Assembly: GCA_026014805.1 (NCBI GenBank)
Contig: JAOZHR010000004.1
Coordinates: 38,298-102,297 of the forward strand
Length of the DNA stretch: 64,000 nt
DNA from: Candidatus Bathyarchaeota archaeon
Lineage (GTDB): Archaea > Thermoproteota > Bathyarchaeia > Bathyarchaeales > SOJC01
Direction of reading: 5' to 3'
Each line of letters starts with the position of its first letter. The stretch's first letter is position 1. Both the position numbers and the translations under genes were made by a program. Under the pieces are notes generated by a model. It was given only the letters and a program-made list of their open reading frames with translations. It ran no database searches and was not told where the DNA came from. Shown here piece after piece: positions 1 through 7,874 of the stretch.

Positions 1-1
1 A

Positions 2-82
2 AAGGAAGAGACTGCTGGGCAGAATATTCCCGTGATCAACCTGTCTATAAATAAAGATTGCTACCATAAACACTCTTCGTGA
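2..82 (+). CDS. Possible C-terminal tail of an upstream gene
   Basis: An open frame runs from the window edge to a TGA at 80-82, ending six bases before the next ATG. The 26 codons read plausibly as a protein tail but match no family I recognise. A competing reading is that this stretch is only the promoter of the next gene, because a TATA-like CTATAAATAA lies at 45-54. Both may be true. Confidence 0.25.
   Translation, partial: KEETAGQNIPVINLSINKDCYHKHSS
45..54 (+). promoter_or_regulatory. TATA-like box before the CDP-alcohol phosphatidyltransferase gene
   Basis: CTATAAATAA lies about 40 bases before the ATG at 89. Transcription would start near 75, leaving a short leader. Archaeal TATA boxes sit about 26 bases before the start site, so the spacing fits. 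Support is by sequence only. Confidence 0.35.
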
Positions 83-88
83 AGCAAA

Positions 89-691
89 ATGCTAACGCGC
101 TTAAAGAAACGAGTTCAATCCCTGCTCGCAACAACGGCAAAACTACTACATAATCTAGGTGTGACGCCGAACCAAATCAGTGCAATGGGAATTTTGTTGG
201 CTTTTCTATCCGGTTGTTCTTACTGGGCGTGGCAGCATAATCGTCTTCTCCTCATAGTTGCACCAATTCTTTTACTACTATCTGGACTCTGCGACGCTCT
301 GGACGGAGTTGTCGCAAGACTTCACGGTGAAACCACGGCTTTCGGCGGCTTTTTAGATTCTTTGCTCGACCGCTACGCCGATTCATTTATTCTCGTCGCA
401 ATGATAATCAGCGGTCTATGTGAAGTTTCTTGGGGTTCCATTGCGCTTGTCGGCTCTTTACTGGTAAGCTATGTTCGCGCAAGGGCAGAGGCTGCTGGAG
501 TCAAAATGGAGACCGTTGGTTTAACGGAGCGCGCTGAACGAATACTTGTATTGACACTGGCTAGTTTCGCTGCTTTCTTCTGGCTGGGCGCACTTTATTG
601 GAGCGTAGGAGTCCTTGCGGTGTTAACAAATCTTACCGTGCTTCAACGCACAATCTACTTTTACAATAAATCCAAGCAAAAAGAAAGTTAG
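89..691 (+). CDS. CDP-alcohol phosphatidyltransferase, archaetidylinositol-phosphate-synthase type
   Basis: Membrane enzyme that would transfer a polar headgroup alcohol onto a CDP-activated archaeal lipid. The CDP-alcohol signature is complete: D69, D72-G73, A76-R77, G86, D90 and D94, the aspartates that bind two metal ions. Several hydrophobic segments follow across 200 residues, the usual size. The archaeal homologues I know make archaetidylinositol phosphate from inositol-1-phosphate, but the sequence does not fix the headgroup. The gene converges on S26e and their ends overlap by four bases. CDP-archaeol synthase, which makes the activated substrate, lies at 60625-61119. Confidence 0.85.
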   Translation: MLTRLKKRVQSLLATTAKLLHNLGVTPNQISAMGILLAFLSGCSYWAWQHNRLLLIVAPILLLLSGLCDALDGVVARLHGETTAFGGFLDSLLDRYADSFILVAMIISGLCEVSWGSIALVGSLLVSYVRARAEAAGVKMETVGLTERAERILVLTLASFAAFFWLGALYWSVGVLAVLTNLTVLQRTIYFYNKSKQKES

Positions 692-978
692 TATCTCTTC
701 CGGCGGCGTTGTCTTCGCTCGTTTTTCGAACGCACTTTCACCACGCCGTGATGCACAGCACATGAGACACAGTAATACTTCGTCTCCACAGGCGCAGCGA
801 TGTAGGTGCCTTTTTGCCGTAATTCCTTAGCTAAAGCGTAATCCACTACTGAAACTCTTCGCGAAACACGCTTAGCCTTGTCACGGGGCACAAGCTCACC
901 GCAGCTACTGCACTGCACTAACGAGCTTTTTCCTTTACTGCCTTTTGACCTTCCACGGCTTTTCCGCTTAACTGGCAA
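688..978 (-). CDS. rps26e: 30S ribosomal protein S26e
   Basis: Small basic ribosomal protein of eukaryotes and TACK/Asgard archaea. Zinc-ligand pairs CSSCG and CVSC flank the conserved VPRDKAK segment, and the tail is very basic. The frame is open from a TTG at 1008, but I prefer the TTG at 978. The protein then begins MPVKRKSRGRSKG like other archaeal S26e proteins, and a TATA box at 1021-1030 would place the transcript start near 999, downstream of the longer start. That gives 96 residues. Confidence 0.9.
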   Translation of the reverse strand: MPVKRKSRGRSKGSKGKSSLVQCSSCGELVPRDKAKRVSRRVSVVDYALAKELRQKGTYIAAPVETKYYCVSCAVHHGVVKVRSKNERRQRRRKRY

Positions 979-1020
979 ACGTTCCACGTCCTTTTTGCGG
1001 GTAGTCAATTGTAGAGGAGA

Positions 1021-1030
1021 CTTATATACT
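1021..1030 (-). promoter_or_regulatory. TATA box for rps26e
   Basis: On the reverse strand the sequence reads AGTATATAAG. Its distance to the preferred TTG start at 978 gives a leader of about 20 bases, which helps choose that start over the TTG at 1008. Confidence 0.5.
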
Positions 1031-1125
1031 ATGCTTGATGCCTTAGCGGGTACAGAAGCCCTTTCAAATAATTAGTATCCTGTTAAGATCTGCAAATATT
1101 AAGTTTGATATACTGAGGGCAGTAT

Positions 1126-2052
1126 GTGTTTGACCTAGTTACAATCGGCCACTTCGTCATGGACCTAATAATCTCGCCAAAAATATCTCATCCAAGGGTA
1201 ACTCTAGGCGGTGCAGCTACTTTTGTTTCTCTAGCAGCAAACAAACTGGATGCAAAGGTAGGCGTAGTATCTAAGGTAGGAAAAGACTTTCAAAAACAGC
1301 TTTTATGGCTTCGTAAAGCTAACGTAGATTTGTCAATGGTGCAAATTGCAGAAGACGCTTCTACAACCCGTTTCATGCTCACCTACTACGATGGAAAGCG
1401 GAAACTTCAACTAGGAAATAAGGCGCCCCAAATAGTTCCAAAAGATATACCAGTTTCTTTGCGTGCCAAAGCAATTCATGTCGCGCCAGTGGCAAACGAA
1501 CTCTCACTGGAAGCAATTCGAAAGCTTAGAAACAGGACATCCTTGTTATCCATCGACCCTCAAGGATTCCTACGTGAATTCGACGAGGCAGGTTACATGA
1601 AACTCAAGGGATTGAGTGATGTAAGCTTCCTCCAACACTGTGACGTCTTCAAATCGTCACTTAAAGAAATTAAGATAGTAACTGAATGTGCTAAACTTGG
1701 AACTGCAATGAAAAAGGTTCGTAAATGTGGTGTGAAAACTGTCTTAGTTACTATGGGCAGGAAAGGAATATTGGCGTATCTTGATGATAAATTCTATCAT
1801 ATTCCCGCCTGCAAACCTAAAATCCTTCAAGATCCAACTGGCGCTGGCGACGTTTTCATCGGCGCCTTTTTAGCGGAGCGTATTCAAGGCAGAGAGCCTC
1901 GGTGGTGTTGCTGTGTCGGTTCAGCCGCTGCATCCTTTGTTATAGAAGACGTTGGCTCTCAGCGTTTCGGTGAAAAGAAAGAGGTTTACGAGAGGGCAAC
2001 TAAAATATATGAGAAGGGAATTAAGCCATTGCCACAGGACTCTATTGTTTAG
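1126..2052 (+). CDS. PfkB-family carbohydrate/nucleoside kinase
   Basis: Ribokinase-fold sugar or nucleoside kinase of 308 residues. The C-terminal PfkB signature DPTGAGDVF is present, with catalytic base D242 and the anion-hole glycines before it. An N-terminal LGGAATFVS segment fits the substrate side. The start is GTG at 1126 behind GAGGG; the nearby ATG at 1124 is out of frame. The substrate cannot be read from sequence. A small zinc-binding protein gene follows closely and may be cotranscribed. Confidence 0.85.
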   Translation: MFDLVTIGHFVMDLIISPKISHPRVTLGGAATFVSLAANKLDAKVGVVSKVGKDFQKQLLWLRKANVDLSMVQIAEDASTTRFMLTYYDGKRKLQLGNKAPQIVPKDIPVSLRAKAIHVAPVANELSLEAIRKLRNRTSLLSIDPQGFLREFDEAGYMKLKGLSDVSFLQHCDVFKSSLKEIKIVTECAKLGTAMKKVRKCGVKTVLVTMGRKGILAYLDDKFYHIPACKPKILQDPTGAGDVFIGAFLAERIQGREPRWCCCVGSAAASFVIEDVGSQRFGEKKEVYERATKIYEKGIKPLPQDSIV

Positions 2053-2065
2053 AAGGTGCTTGTTG

Positions 2066-2278
2066 TTGGGAAGAATAGACAAAGGCGTAAAATGCAGTGT
2101 TTCAGGCTGTGTCAAAGACGCGATTCGTTCTATTGCTGCAGGCAAAGTCACCGCTGCCAGGTTAAAAATCCACACTGAAAGAAGAGCGTATCTCTGCAAG
2201 GAACACTACAAAGAGTTCAAGAAAGCCACAAAGAAAGACCGAACGCTGGAGAAATGGAGGCATCAAGGCTCGCGTTAG
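2066..2278 (+). CDS. Small conserved zinc-finger-like protein
   Basis: About 70 residues. Paired ligands CSVSGC near the N-terminus and YLCKEHYKEF near the C-terminus suggest one zinc site in a basic protein. Similar small proteins occur in Thaumarchaeota as I remember them, but I know no function. The frame is open further upstream inside the PfkB gene. The TTG at 2066, preceded by AAGGTG, is the likely start because the conserved part begins just after it. An RNA or ribosome-associated role is only a guess. Confidence 0.6.
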   Translation: MGRIDKGVKCSVSGCVKDAIRSIAAGKVTAARLKIHTERRAYLCKEHYKEFKKATKKDRTLEKWRHQGSR

Positions 2279-2386
2279 TGGGCCGATCTGTTCCGAAGTC
2301 GGGAAGCAACGGTCATTTTTCCACAAGCATTTTTAGAAAGGCTGATCTAATTCTAAGATTAAGTCAATTAAAGCGGGTTGATCAGT

Positions 2387-4252
2387 TTGCGTATACTTCA
2401 ACTGCATTCAAATTACATCAAATACAAACCCATACAAAAGGAAATTGACTTAGCTGAAGAAGTGAAAGGGGAAGAGGAAAGACAGATAGAGGAGGTTGTT
2501 GTCCTTTTTACCGCTATTGAAGAGGGCGACAACGAAACCACGGCAAAACAAGCAATCAGGGAAGTACGAGATTTCCTAGGGAAACTCAAAGTCAATAAGA
2601 TTCTAATCTACCCTTACGCACACCTAAGTAGCAACTTAGCAAAACCTGCATCGGCGCTCAAAGTCGTTAAAGCAATGGAAAAGTATGCAAAAGAAAATAG
2701 CATAGAAACCTTTCGCGCGCCTTTTGGCTGGAACAAACAATTCACCATCTCAGTAAAAGGACACCCTTTAGCAGAACAATCAAGAGTAGTTCTACCAGGC
2801 GAAGTAAGGAAGGACGAGAAAGTTTCCGAGGCTCTGAAAGCCGAAGAAAAAATGAAGTCTTCTTGGTATATTCTGCAACCAGAGGGAAACATGGTACCTG
2901 TTGAAAAATTCGATTTTACAGGACATGAAAACCTTGAAAAGTTTGCTAAATACGAAATCTCAAAGATGAGAGCAAGTCAACAAATGCCGCCACACGTCAA
3001 ACTGATGAGAAGGCTTGAACTTGTCGACTATGAGCCTGGTAGCGACCCTGGAAACTTGAGATGGTATCCTAAGGGGCGACTAGTCAAATCTTTGATTGAG
3101 CGGTTCGTCACTAGCACCATCTTGAAGTACGGTGCCATGGAAGTTGAAACCCCAATTATGTACGACTTTAATCATCCCAGCCTAAGCGACTATCTAGACC
3201 GATTCCCAGCAAGACAGTACATCATCAAGTCGGAAGACAAAGACCTATTCCTCAGATTCGCCGCATGCTTCGGCCAGTTTCTCATGCTTCATGACGCTCA
3301 GTTTTCTTACCGCCAACTTCCATTACGAATCTACGAACTGACGAGATACAGTTTTAGGCGAGAGAAAAGTGGTGAAATAGCAGGACTACGACGACAACGC
3401 GCCTTCACGATGCCTGATTGCCACGCCCTCTGCTCCGACTTGGAGCAAGCGAAAAAGGAATATGTCATCCGCTTCGAGTTGTGCATGAAAGTCTTAGAGG
3501 GTCTTGGATTTGGAAGAGAAGATTATGAATTGGGGATAAGGTTTACAAAGCATTTCCACGAAAAAAACTGGGATTTCATAGTTTCCTTGGCAAGACTATT
3601 TGCGAAACCAGTTTTGATTGAGATGTTGGAGAAAAAAGCATTATATTGGGTTCTAAAATGGGAATTTAACTTCGTTGACAACCAAGACAAAGCCTCCGCA
3701 TTATCAACAGATCAACTTGATGTGGAAAACGCCTGCAGATACGATATCACCTACATTGATGAAAAAGGTGAAAGGCAGCATCCGCTGATTCTACATTGTT
3801 CACCAAGTGGTGGAATTGAAAGATGTGTCTATGCGATGTTGGAAAAAGCGTATCGAGAACAGCAAAAAGGGGGAATCCCAATTTTTCCACTTTGGCTTTC
3901 GCCCACACAGGTCAGAATAGTACCCGTCTCAGACAAATTCACCAAAGATGCTGAAAAAATTGCTGAAGAAATTGGTAAATATGAAATAAGAGTAGATTTT
4001 GACGATCGTCCTTTGACCATGCAAAGGAAAATCAGAGAAGCAGAAACTGAATGGGTAAACTACATAGTAGTTATTGGTCAAAGAGAAATCGACTCAGGAA
4101 TTCTGCCGGTTCGGGATAGACTTGTTGGAAAAATCGTGAAAATGAGACTTCAAGAGCTGGTTGACAGTATTTTGAAAGACACAAAAGGTAAACCGTTCAA
4201 GCCAATACCCTTACCTAAAAAGCTGTCCCTGCGCCCACAATTCTACGGCTAA
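2387..4252 (+). CDS. thrS: Threonyl-tRNA synthetase, archaeal type
   Basis: Charges tRNA-Thr. The N-terminal ~140 residues form the archaeal D-aminoacyl-tRNA-deacylase-like editing domain, beginning RILQLHSNYI. The class II catalytic core follows, with motif 2 around ELTRYSFRREKSGE and motif 3 at SPSGGIER. Putative zinc ligands are Cys in AACFGQF, His in MPDCHAL and His in ILHCSP. A C-terminal anticodon-binding domain ends the protein. The frame opens at TTG 2378, but TTG 2387 aligns the start with other archaeal ThrRS. No strong Shine-Dalgarno site is visible, so the start is approximate. Confidence 0.93.
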   Translation: MRILQLHSNYIKYKPIQKEIDLAEEVKGEEERQIEEVVVLFTAIEEGDNETTAKQAIREVRDFLGKLKVNKILIYPYAHLSSNLAKPASALKVVKAMEKYAKENSIETFRAPFGWNKQFTISVKGHPLAEQSRVVLPGEVRKDEKVSEALKAEEKMKSSWYILQPEGNMVPVEKFDFTGHENLEKFAKYEISKMRASQQMPPHVKLMRRLELVDYEPGSDPGNLRWYPKGRLVKSLIERFVTSTILKYGAMEVETPIMYDFNHPSLSDYLDRFPARQYIIKSEDKDLFLRFAACFGQFLMLHDAQFSYRQLPLRIYELTRYSFRREKSGEIAGLRRQRAFTMPDCHALCSDLEQAKKEYVIRFELCMKVLEGLGFGREDYELGIRFTKHFHEKNWDFIVSLARLFAKPVLIEMLEKKALYWVLKWEFNFVDNQDKASALSTDQLDVENACRYDITYIDEKGERQHPLILHCSPSGGIERCVYAMLEKAYREQQKGGIPIFPLWLSPTQVRIVPVSDKFTKDAEKIAEEIGKYEIRVDFDDRPLTMQRKIREAETEWVNYIVVIGQREIDSGILPVRDRLVGKIVKMRLQELVDSILKDTKGKPFKPIPLPKKLSLRPQFYG

Positions 4253-4320
4253 AATCGTCCTACAAAAAGTATATCAAGCAATCACAATACTGTAGAGATT
4301 CTAAAAGGAGAATGTTAGAA

Positions 4321-5211
4321 ATGGAGCAGAAAGAGCTTCTTATTTACATAGATGGAAAGCACTGTCCGAAGTCAGAAGCGAAAATCTCAGTGTACGACCA
4401 TGGCTTCCTTTATGGAGACGGTGTGTTTGAAGGAATACGCGCTTACAACGGCAGCGTATTCAAACTGAAAGAACACATTGACAGACTATATTCATCCGCA
4501 CACGCTATCATGTTAGAAATTTCCGTGACAAAAGAAGAAATGATCAACGCCGTGATAGAAACGCTGAAAAGAAACAAACTTACCGATGCATACATTCGTC
4601 TGGTTGTCTCCAGAGGCGTAGGCGACTTAGGACTTGACCCCAGAAAATGCTCCAAACCAACAATAATAATCATCACCGACCGAATAAAACTTCACGGAGG
4701 AGAAGCTAAAGAAAAAGGCTTGACAGCCATAATTTCATGGGTCAAACGGGATCCTGTAGATGCAACAACGCATGAGATAAAATCTCTAAACTATCTAAAC
4801 AGTATACTTGCCAAAATTGAAGCTAACAACGCAAACGTTGATGAAGCAATATATCTAAATAAAGAAGGTTTTGTATGCGAAGGTGTTGCAGAAAACATAT
4901 TTACCGTATCCAATGATGTAATTATAACTCCGCCGACATCTACAGGTGCTCTGCGGGGAATAACGAGGAATGTTGTCATTGAGATTGGCCGAAAGCTTGG
5001 ATACACCGTCCTTAAGAAAGAAATTACACCTACAGACCTGTTCCTCGCAGATGAAGTGTTCTTTACAGGAACCGCGGTAGAAGTGGTTCCAGTAAAAGAG
5101 ATAAACGGACGACAAATCGGGAGCGGGAAACCTGGTCCAGTCACTCGAAGGTTGATGGCAGAATATCATAAGCTAGTAAGAGACCCTGAAGAAGGCGTGC
5201 TAATTCGCTGA
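4321..5211 (+). CDS. ilvE: Branched-chain amino acid aminotransferase (class IV)
   Basis: PLP enzyme for the last step of Leu, Ile and Val synthesis. Visible signatures are YDHGFLYGDGVFEG near the N-terminus, the PLP lysine in EIKSLNYLNS, CEGVAENIF, and the C-terminal EVFFTGTAVEV. Length of about 296 residues is usual for the family. AAAAGGAG at 4303-4310 is ten bases before ATG 4321 and only one base before ATG 4312, so 4321 is preferred. It converges with the aminotransferase at 5233. Confidence 0.9.
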   Translation: MEQKELLIYIDGKHCPKSEAKISVYDHGFLYGDGVFEGIRAYNGSVFKLKEHIDRLYSSAHAIMLEISVTKEEMINAVIETLKRNKLTDAYIRLVVSRGVGDLGLDPRKCSKPTIIIITDRIKLHGGEAKEKGLTAIISWVKRDPVDATTHEIKSLNYLNSILAKIEANNANVDEAIYLNKEGFVCEGVAENIFTVSNDVIITPPTSTGALRGITRNVVIEIGRKLGYTVLKKEITPTDLFLADEVFFTGTAVEVVPVKEINGRQIGSGKPGPVTRRLMAEYHKLVRDPEEGVLIR

Positions 5212-5232
5212 AAAACAGCAACTTAACCTTAG

Positions 5233-6447
5233 CTAACTACGACTCATAAATTTCTCTAGCATGTTGAATGCATTTTCCAAGATTTCAATAGGCGGCAAAA
5301 ACACGCCCCTCACGTGCCCTACACCATATGTGTCACAAAAGCCCGAACCGTGTACAAAAAGAACACCTGTTTTTTCCAAAACGTCCAAAACAAATTCTAA
5401 ATCAGTCTTCCAACGTTGCCCAATCCCATGTATTCTTGGAAAGACGTAAAAAGCCCCTTTAGGCTTTGTGCAACTGATTCCTTCAATTTCATTTAAGCGC
5501 TTCCAAGCGTAGTCTCTTCTTTTCCGCAATTTCTCAACCATCTCAGTGATATGCTCTTGCGGTCCATTCAAAGCCGCCACACCTGCCTTTTGAATAGGAG
5601 TATTGGTGCACAACCTAATCCGAGATTCTTTTTTGGCGCTTTCCTCCAGGGCCTCTAACTTTCTTTCAGGGTCGTGGAAATAGAAGTATCCTAGCCTCCA
5701 CCCAGTGGCCAAATAAGCTTTAGAAAAACCGTTGAGCCCAACGACTGGAAAATCCTTCGCAATACAGGCTGTGCTTACAAACCGGTCTTCATACACTATT
5801 CTATCATAGATTTCGTCAGACAAAACCAACAAGTCATTTTCGGCTGCTAAATCCACAATTCTTTTCACCGTGTTCTCATCATAAACAGCGCCGCATGGAT
5901 TGTTAGGATTTATTATCACAACACCTCTAGTCTTCCTAGAAATTTTTGATCGCATATCTTCAACGTCAGGTTTCCACCCTTTTTCTTCCACAGTCTTGTA
6001 CGATATAGGCTTTCCCTCAAAAAACTTGGCATACGCTGCATACGGTGGGTAAGTTGGACCAGGCACTAGAATTTCGTCGCCTCTGTCTATTATCGCTGCC
6101 ATAATCATGAATATGCCTTCGGAAACCCCTGTGGTGACTATGACGTTTTCAGGCGAAATGTCTATGTTGTTAACACGTTTTTCTTTTTTACAAATTGCCT
6201 CTCTTAACTCTAAGAGCCCCTCTGATGGACCATACCAGTTTGCCCCAGCTTTCACTGCCTCAAACAAAGCCAGTTTAATGTGTCTGGGTGTGTCAAAGTC
6301 GAACTTTACGGGGTCGCCTATATTGAGGTAGGTTATTTTTTTTCCTGTTTTTTCAATTTTTTTGGCGAACTCTGTGACGTCTCTGATCGCATATTTGATT
6401 GTGCTTACTCTTTCCGTGACTTTAAATGGTATTGTCAAGTTGCTCAC
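5233..6447 (-). CDS. Class I/II aminotransferase, aspartate/alanine type
   Basis: Fold-type I PLP aminotransferase of 404 residues. The PLP lysine is in NGFSKAYLATGWRLGY. NPNNPCGAVY and DEIYDRIVYED are the cofactor-binding loops, and a late Arg fits substrate carboxylate binding. It most resembles alanine/aspartate aminotransferases of the AlaT/AspC group, but substrate is not certain. The GTG start follows immediately after the stop of the FAD oxidase gene, so the two form an operon. Together they suggest amino acid or amine turnover. Confidence 0.88.
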   Translation of the reverse strand: MSNLTIPFKVTERVSTIKYAIRDVTEFAKKIEKTGKKITYLNIGDPVKFDFDTPRHIKLALFEAVKAGANWYGPSEGLLELREAICKKEKRVNNIDISPENVIVTTGVSEGIFMIMAAIIDRGDEILVPGPTYPPYAAYAKFFEGKPISYKTVEEKGWKPDVEDMRSKISRKTRGVVIINPNNPCGAVYDENTVKRIVDLAAENDLLVLSDEIYDRIVYEDRFVSTACIAKDFPVVGLNGFSKAYLATGWRLGYFYFHDPERKLEALEESAKKESRIRLCTNTPIQKAGVAALNGPQEHITEMVEKLRKRRDYAWKRLNEIEGISCTKPKGAFYVFPRIHGIGQRWKTDLEFVLDVLEKTGVLFVHGSGFCDTYGVGHVRGVFLPPIEILENAFNMLEKFMSRS

Positions 6448-7734
6448 CTAGATAATGAGTTTTTCCGGTTCTACATTACGTTTTGCAATGCCAAGGTCAT
6501 CTACTTTGAATTCCTTGTTTCCAAAAAGGTTTGCGTGTTCTTCACCCATGTACAAAGCTGCAGCGATTCTGCCTAGAGCGTCACCTTTCATGTTTCCACT
6601 TCCGCTACAACTCCCGACCACCAACAAATCGTTTTCTTCGAAAATAACAGGTTGTCCATCAATGGTGTTAAGCGCATATTGACCTGCCCAAGAGCCATAA
6701 GGTTGAGCTCCCAAAAACTGAGGGAAATATTTTGTGACTACCTGATATATTCCATAGCGGTAGAAGTTTTCTTCAGGTTGCGGGTCATCTTCTAATTTGA
6801 AAGCCCGTGGAAAGTGGTCGCCATAGCTTAGCCAGAAAGCGTTTTCCTCTAAAGCTGGTTTTATGTAGACTGCAGGTTCTGGCAAGATTGTGAAAGGCAT
6901 ACAGTTTTCTGCATTGAAGCCTTCTACATTTAATAGTTGTCTTAATTCTGTTGTTGATGCTTGTACAGAAAAAAGTTGGCGCTTTATAGGTTCCATCGGC
7001 GCGTAAACTCCAATTTGATGAAGCAGTGTGTTCGCCCATACGCCGGCAGCAATAATTGTTTTCTTAGCTTTTATTGTGCCTTTGTTGGTGTTGACTCCAG
7101 CGGCTCTTGATTTTTGCCAGAAAAAGGGTTCGTCCGGCATGCCTAACGGCTCTTCCGGGTCTACTAGTATCTTCTCTGCTATTGTGTTGTATTGAATTTC
7201 TCCGCCGAGTTTTTTGAACTCTGCTTCGTAGAACTGAACTAGCAAGTCTATGTCGATCGACCCTGCTTTGGGAACAAACACTCCTTTTTCCACATCTGCC
7301 AATCTCATCATTTGTGCTTCCTCATCCTTTGCTACTTCTGTTCTGAGATTAAGCCGTTTCGTCAAGTCTTCTTTTTCATACACTTCATATTCAAGACCGC
7401 TTTCCGCCATCGATTTGAGAAGAGGCTCTATTATTCTGTAATGCTCTTTTGAGAACAGCCACAAATAGCCAGCCCATCTCAACCTCAAATCTACCCCTAG
7501 TTGGGTTTGAACATGCTTAAAGAATTCAACTGTGGTGTCCACCAGAGTGAGGTTTGTGCGAGAATAGAAGAAACATCTAAACATGGCAGCACTCTTGGCC
7601 GTATTTCCTTGGCCAGCTGTGCTCATCTTATCTATGACTAGAATTCTGTCGTTGGGTCGTTGTTTTTTCACGTGATAAGCGGTTGCCAGTCCGATTATGC
7701 CTGCGCCTACAATAACAGCGTCATATTCTGTCAT
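6448..7734 (-). CDS. FAD-dependent oxidoreductase, DAO family
   Basis: The N-terminal dinucleotide-binding motif VIVGAGIIGLATAYH, then a glutamate/aspartate FAD contact in VIDKM, and a C-terminal GSCSGSGNMKG loop define the D-amino-acid/sarcosine/glycerol-3-phosphate oxidase group. It would oxidise a C-N or C-O bond of a small amine, amino acid or polyol. No membrane segment or iron-sulfur motif is evident. Length is 428 residues. It ends one base before the aminotransferase start, which favours an amino-acid-related substrate. The exact substrate cannot be assigned. Confidence 0.82.
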   Translation of the reverse strand: MTEYDAVIVGAGIIGLATAYHVKKQRPNDRILVIDKMSTAGQGNTAKSAAMFRCFFYSRTNLTLVDTTVEFFKHVQTQLGVDLRLRWAGYLWLFSKEHYRIIEPLLKSMAESGLEYEVYEKEDLTKRLNLRTEVAKDEEAQMMRLADVEKGVFVPKAGSIDIDLLVQFYEAEFKKLGGEIQYNTIAEKILVDPEEPLGMPDEPFFWQKSRAAGVNTNKGTIKAKKTIIAAGVWANTLLHQIGVYAPMEPIKRQLFSVQASTTELRQLLNVEGFNAENCMPFTILPEPAVYIKPALEENAFWLSYGDHFPRAFKLEDDPQPEENFYRYGIYQVVTKYFPQFLGAQPYGSWAGQYALNTIDGQPVIFEENDLLVVGSCSGSGNMKGDALGRIAAALYMGEEHANLFGNKEFKVDDLGIAKRNVEPEKLII

Positions 7735-7814
7735 TTTGCTTCATCTCGCTTTCCAGTTTTTGTTTGGAAGCTATCAGTAGATAAGAGGTTAAAGATTAAC
7801 GCTTCGCTAGGCTC

Positions 7815-7874
7815 ACGTTTAGGATTGGAAGAAGTTGAATTTACGGTTTTTTTTCATCTGGAAACGTTTAGGAT
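7815..7874. repeat. 11-base direct repeat around the PKD gene's 3' end
   Basis: ACGTTTAGGAT occurs at 7815-7825 and again at 7864-7874, starts 49 bases apart. The first copy overlaps the stop codon (7819-7821) of the PKD gene and the second lies where the fourth PKD repeat loses its family sequence. Such a repeat could mark a deletion or recombination point; this is inference. Confidence 0.6.

Noticed and set aside
7848..7856. Poly-T run as a terminator
   Set aside because: On the transcribed reverse strand it is poly-A inside the PKD gene's tail, so it cannot terminate that transcript.
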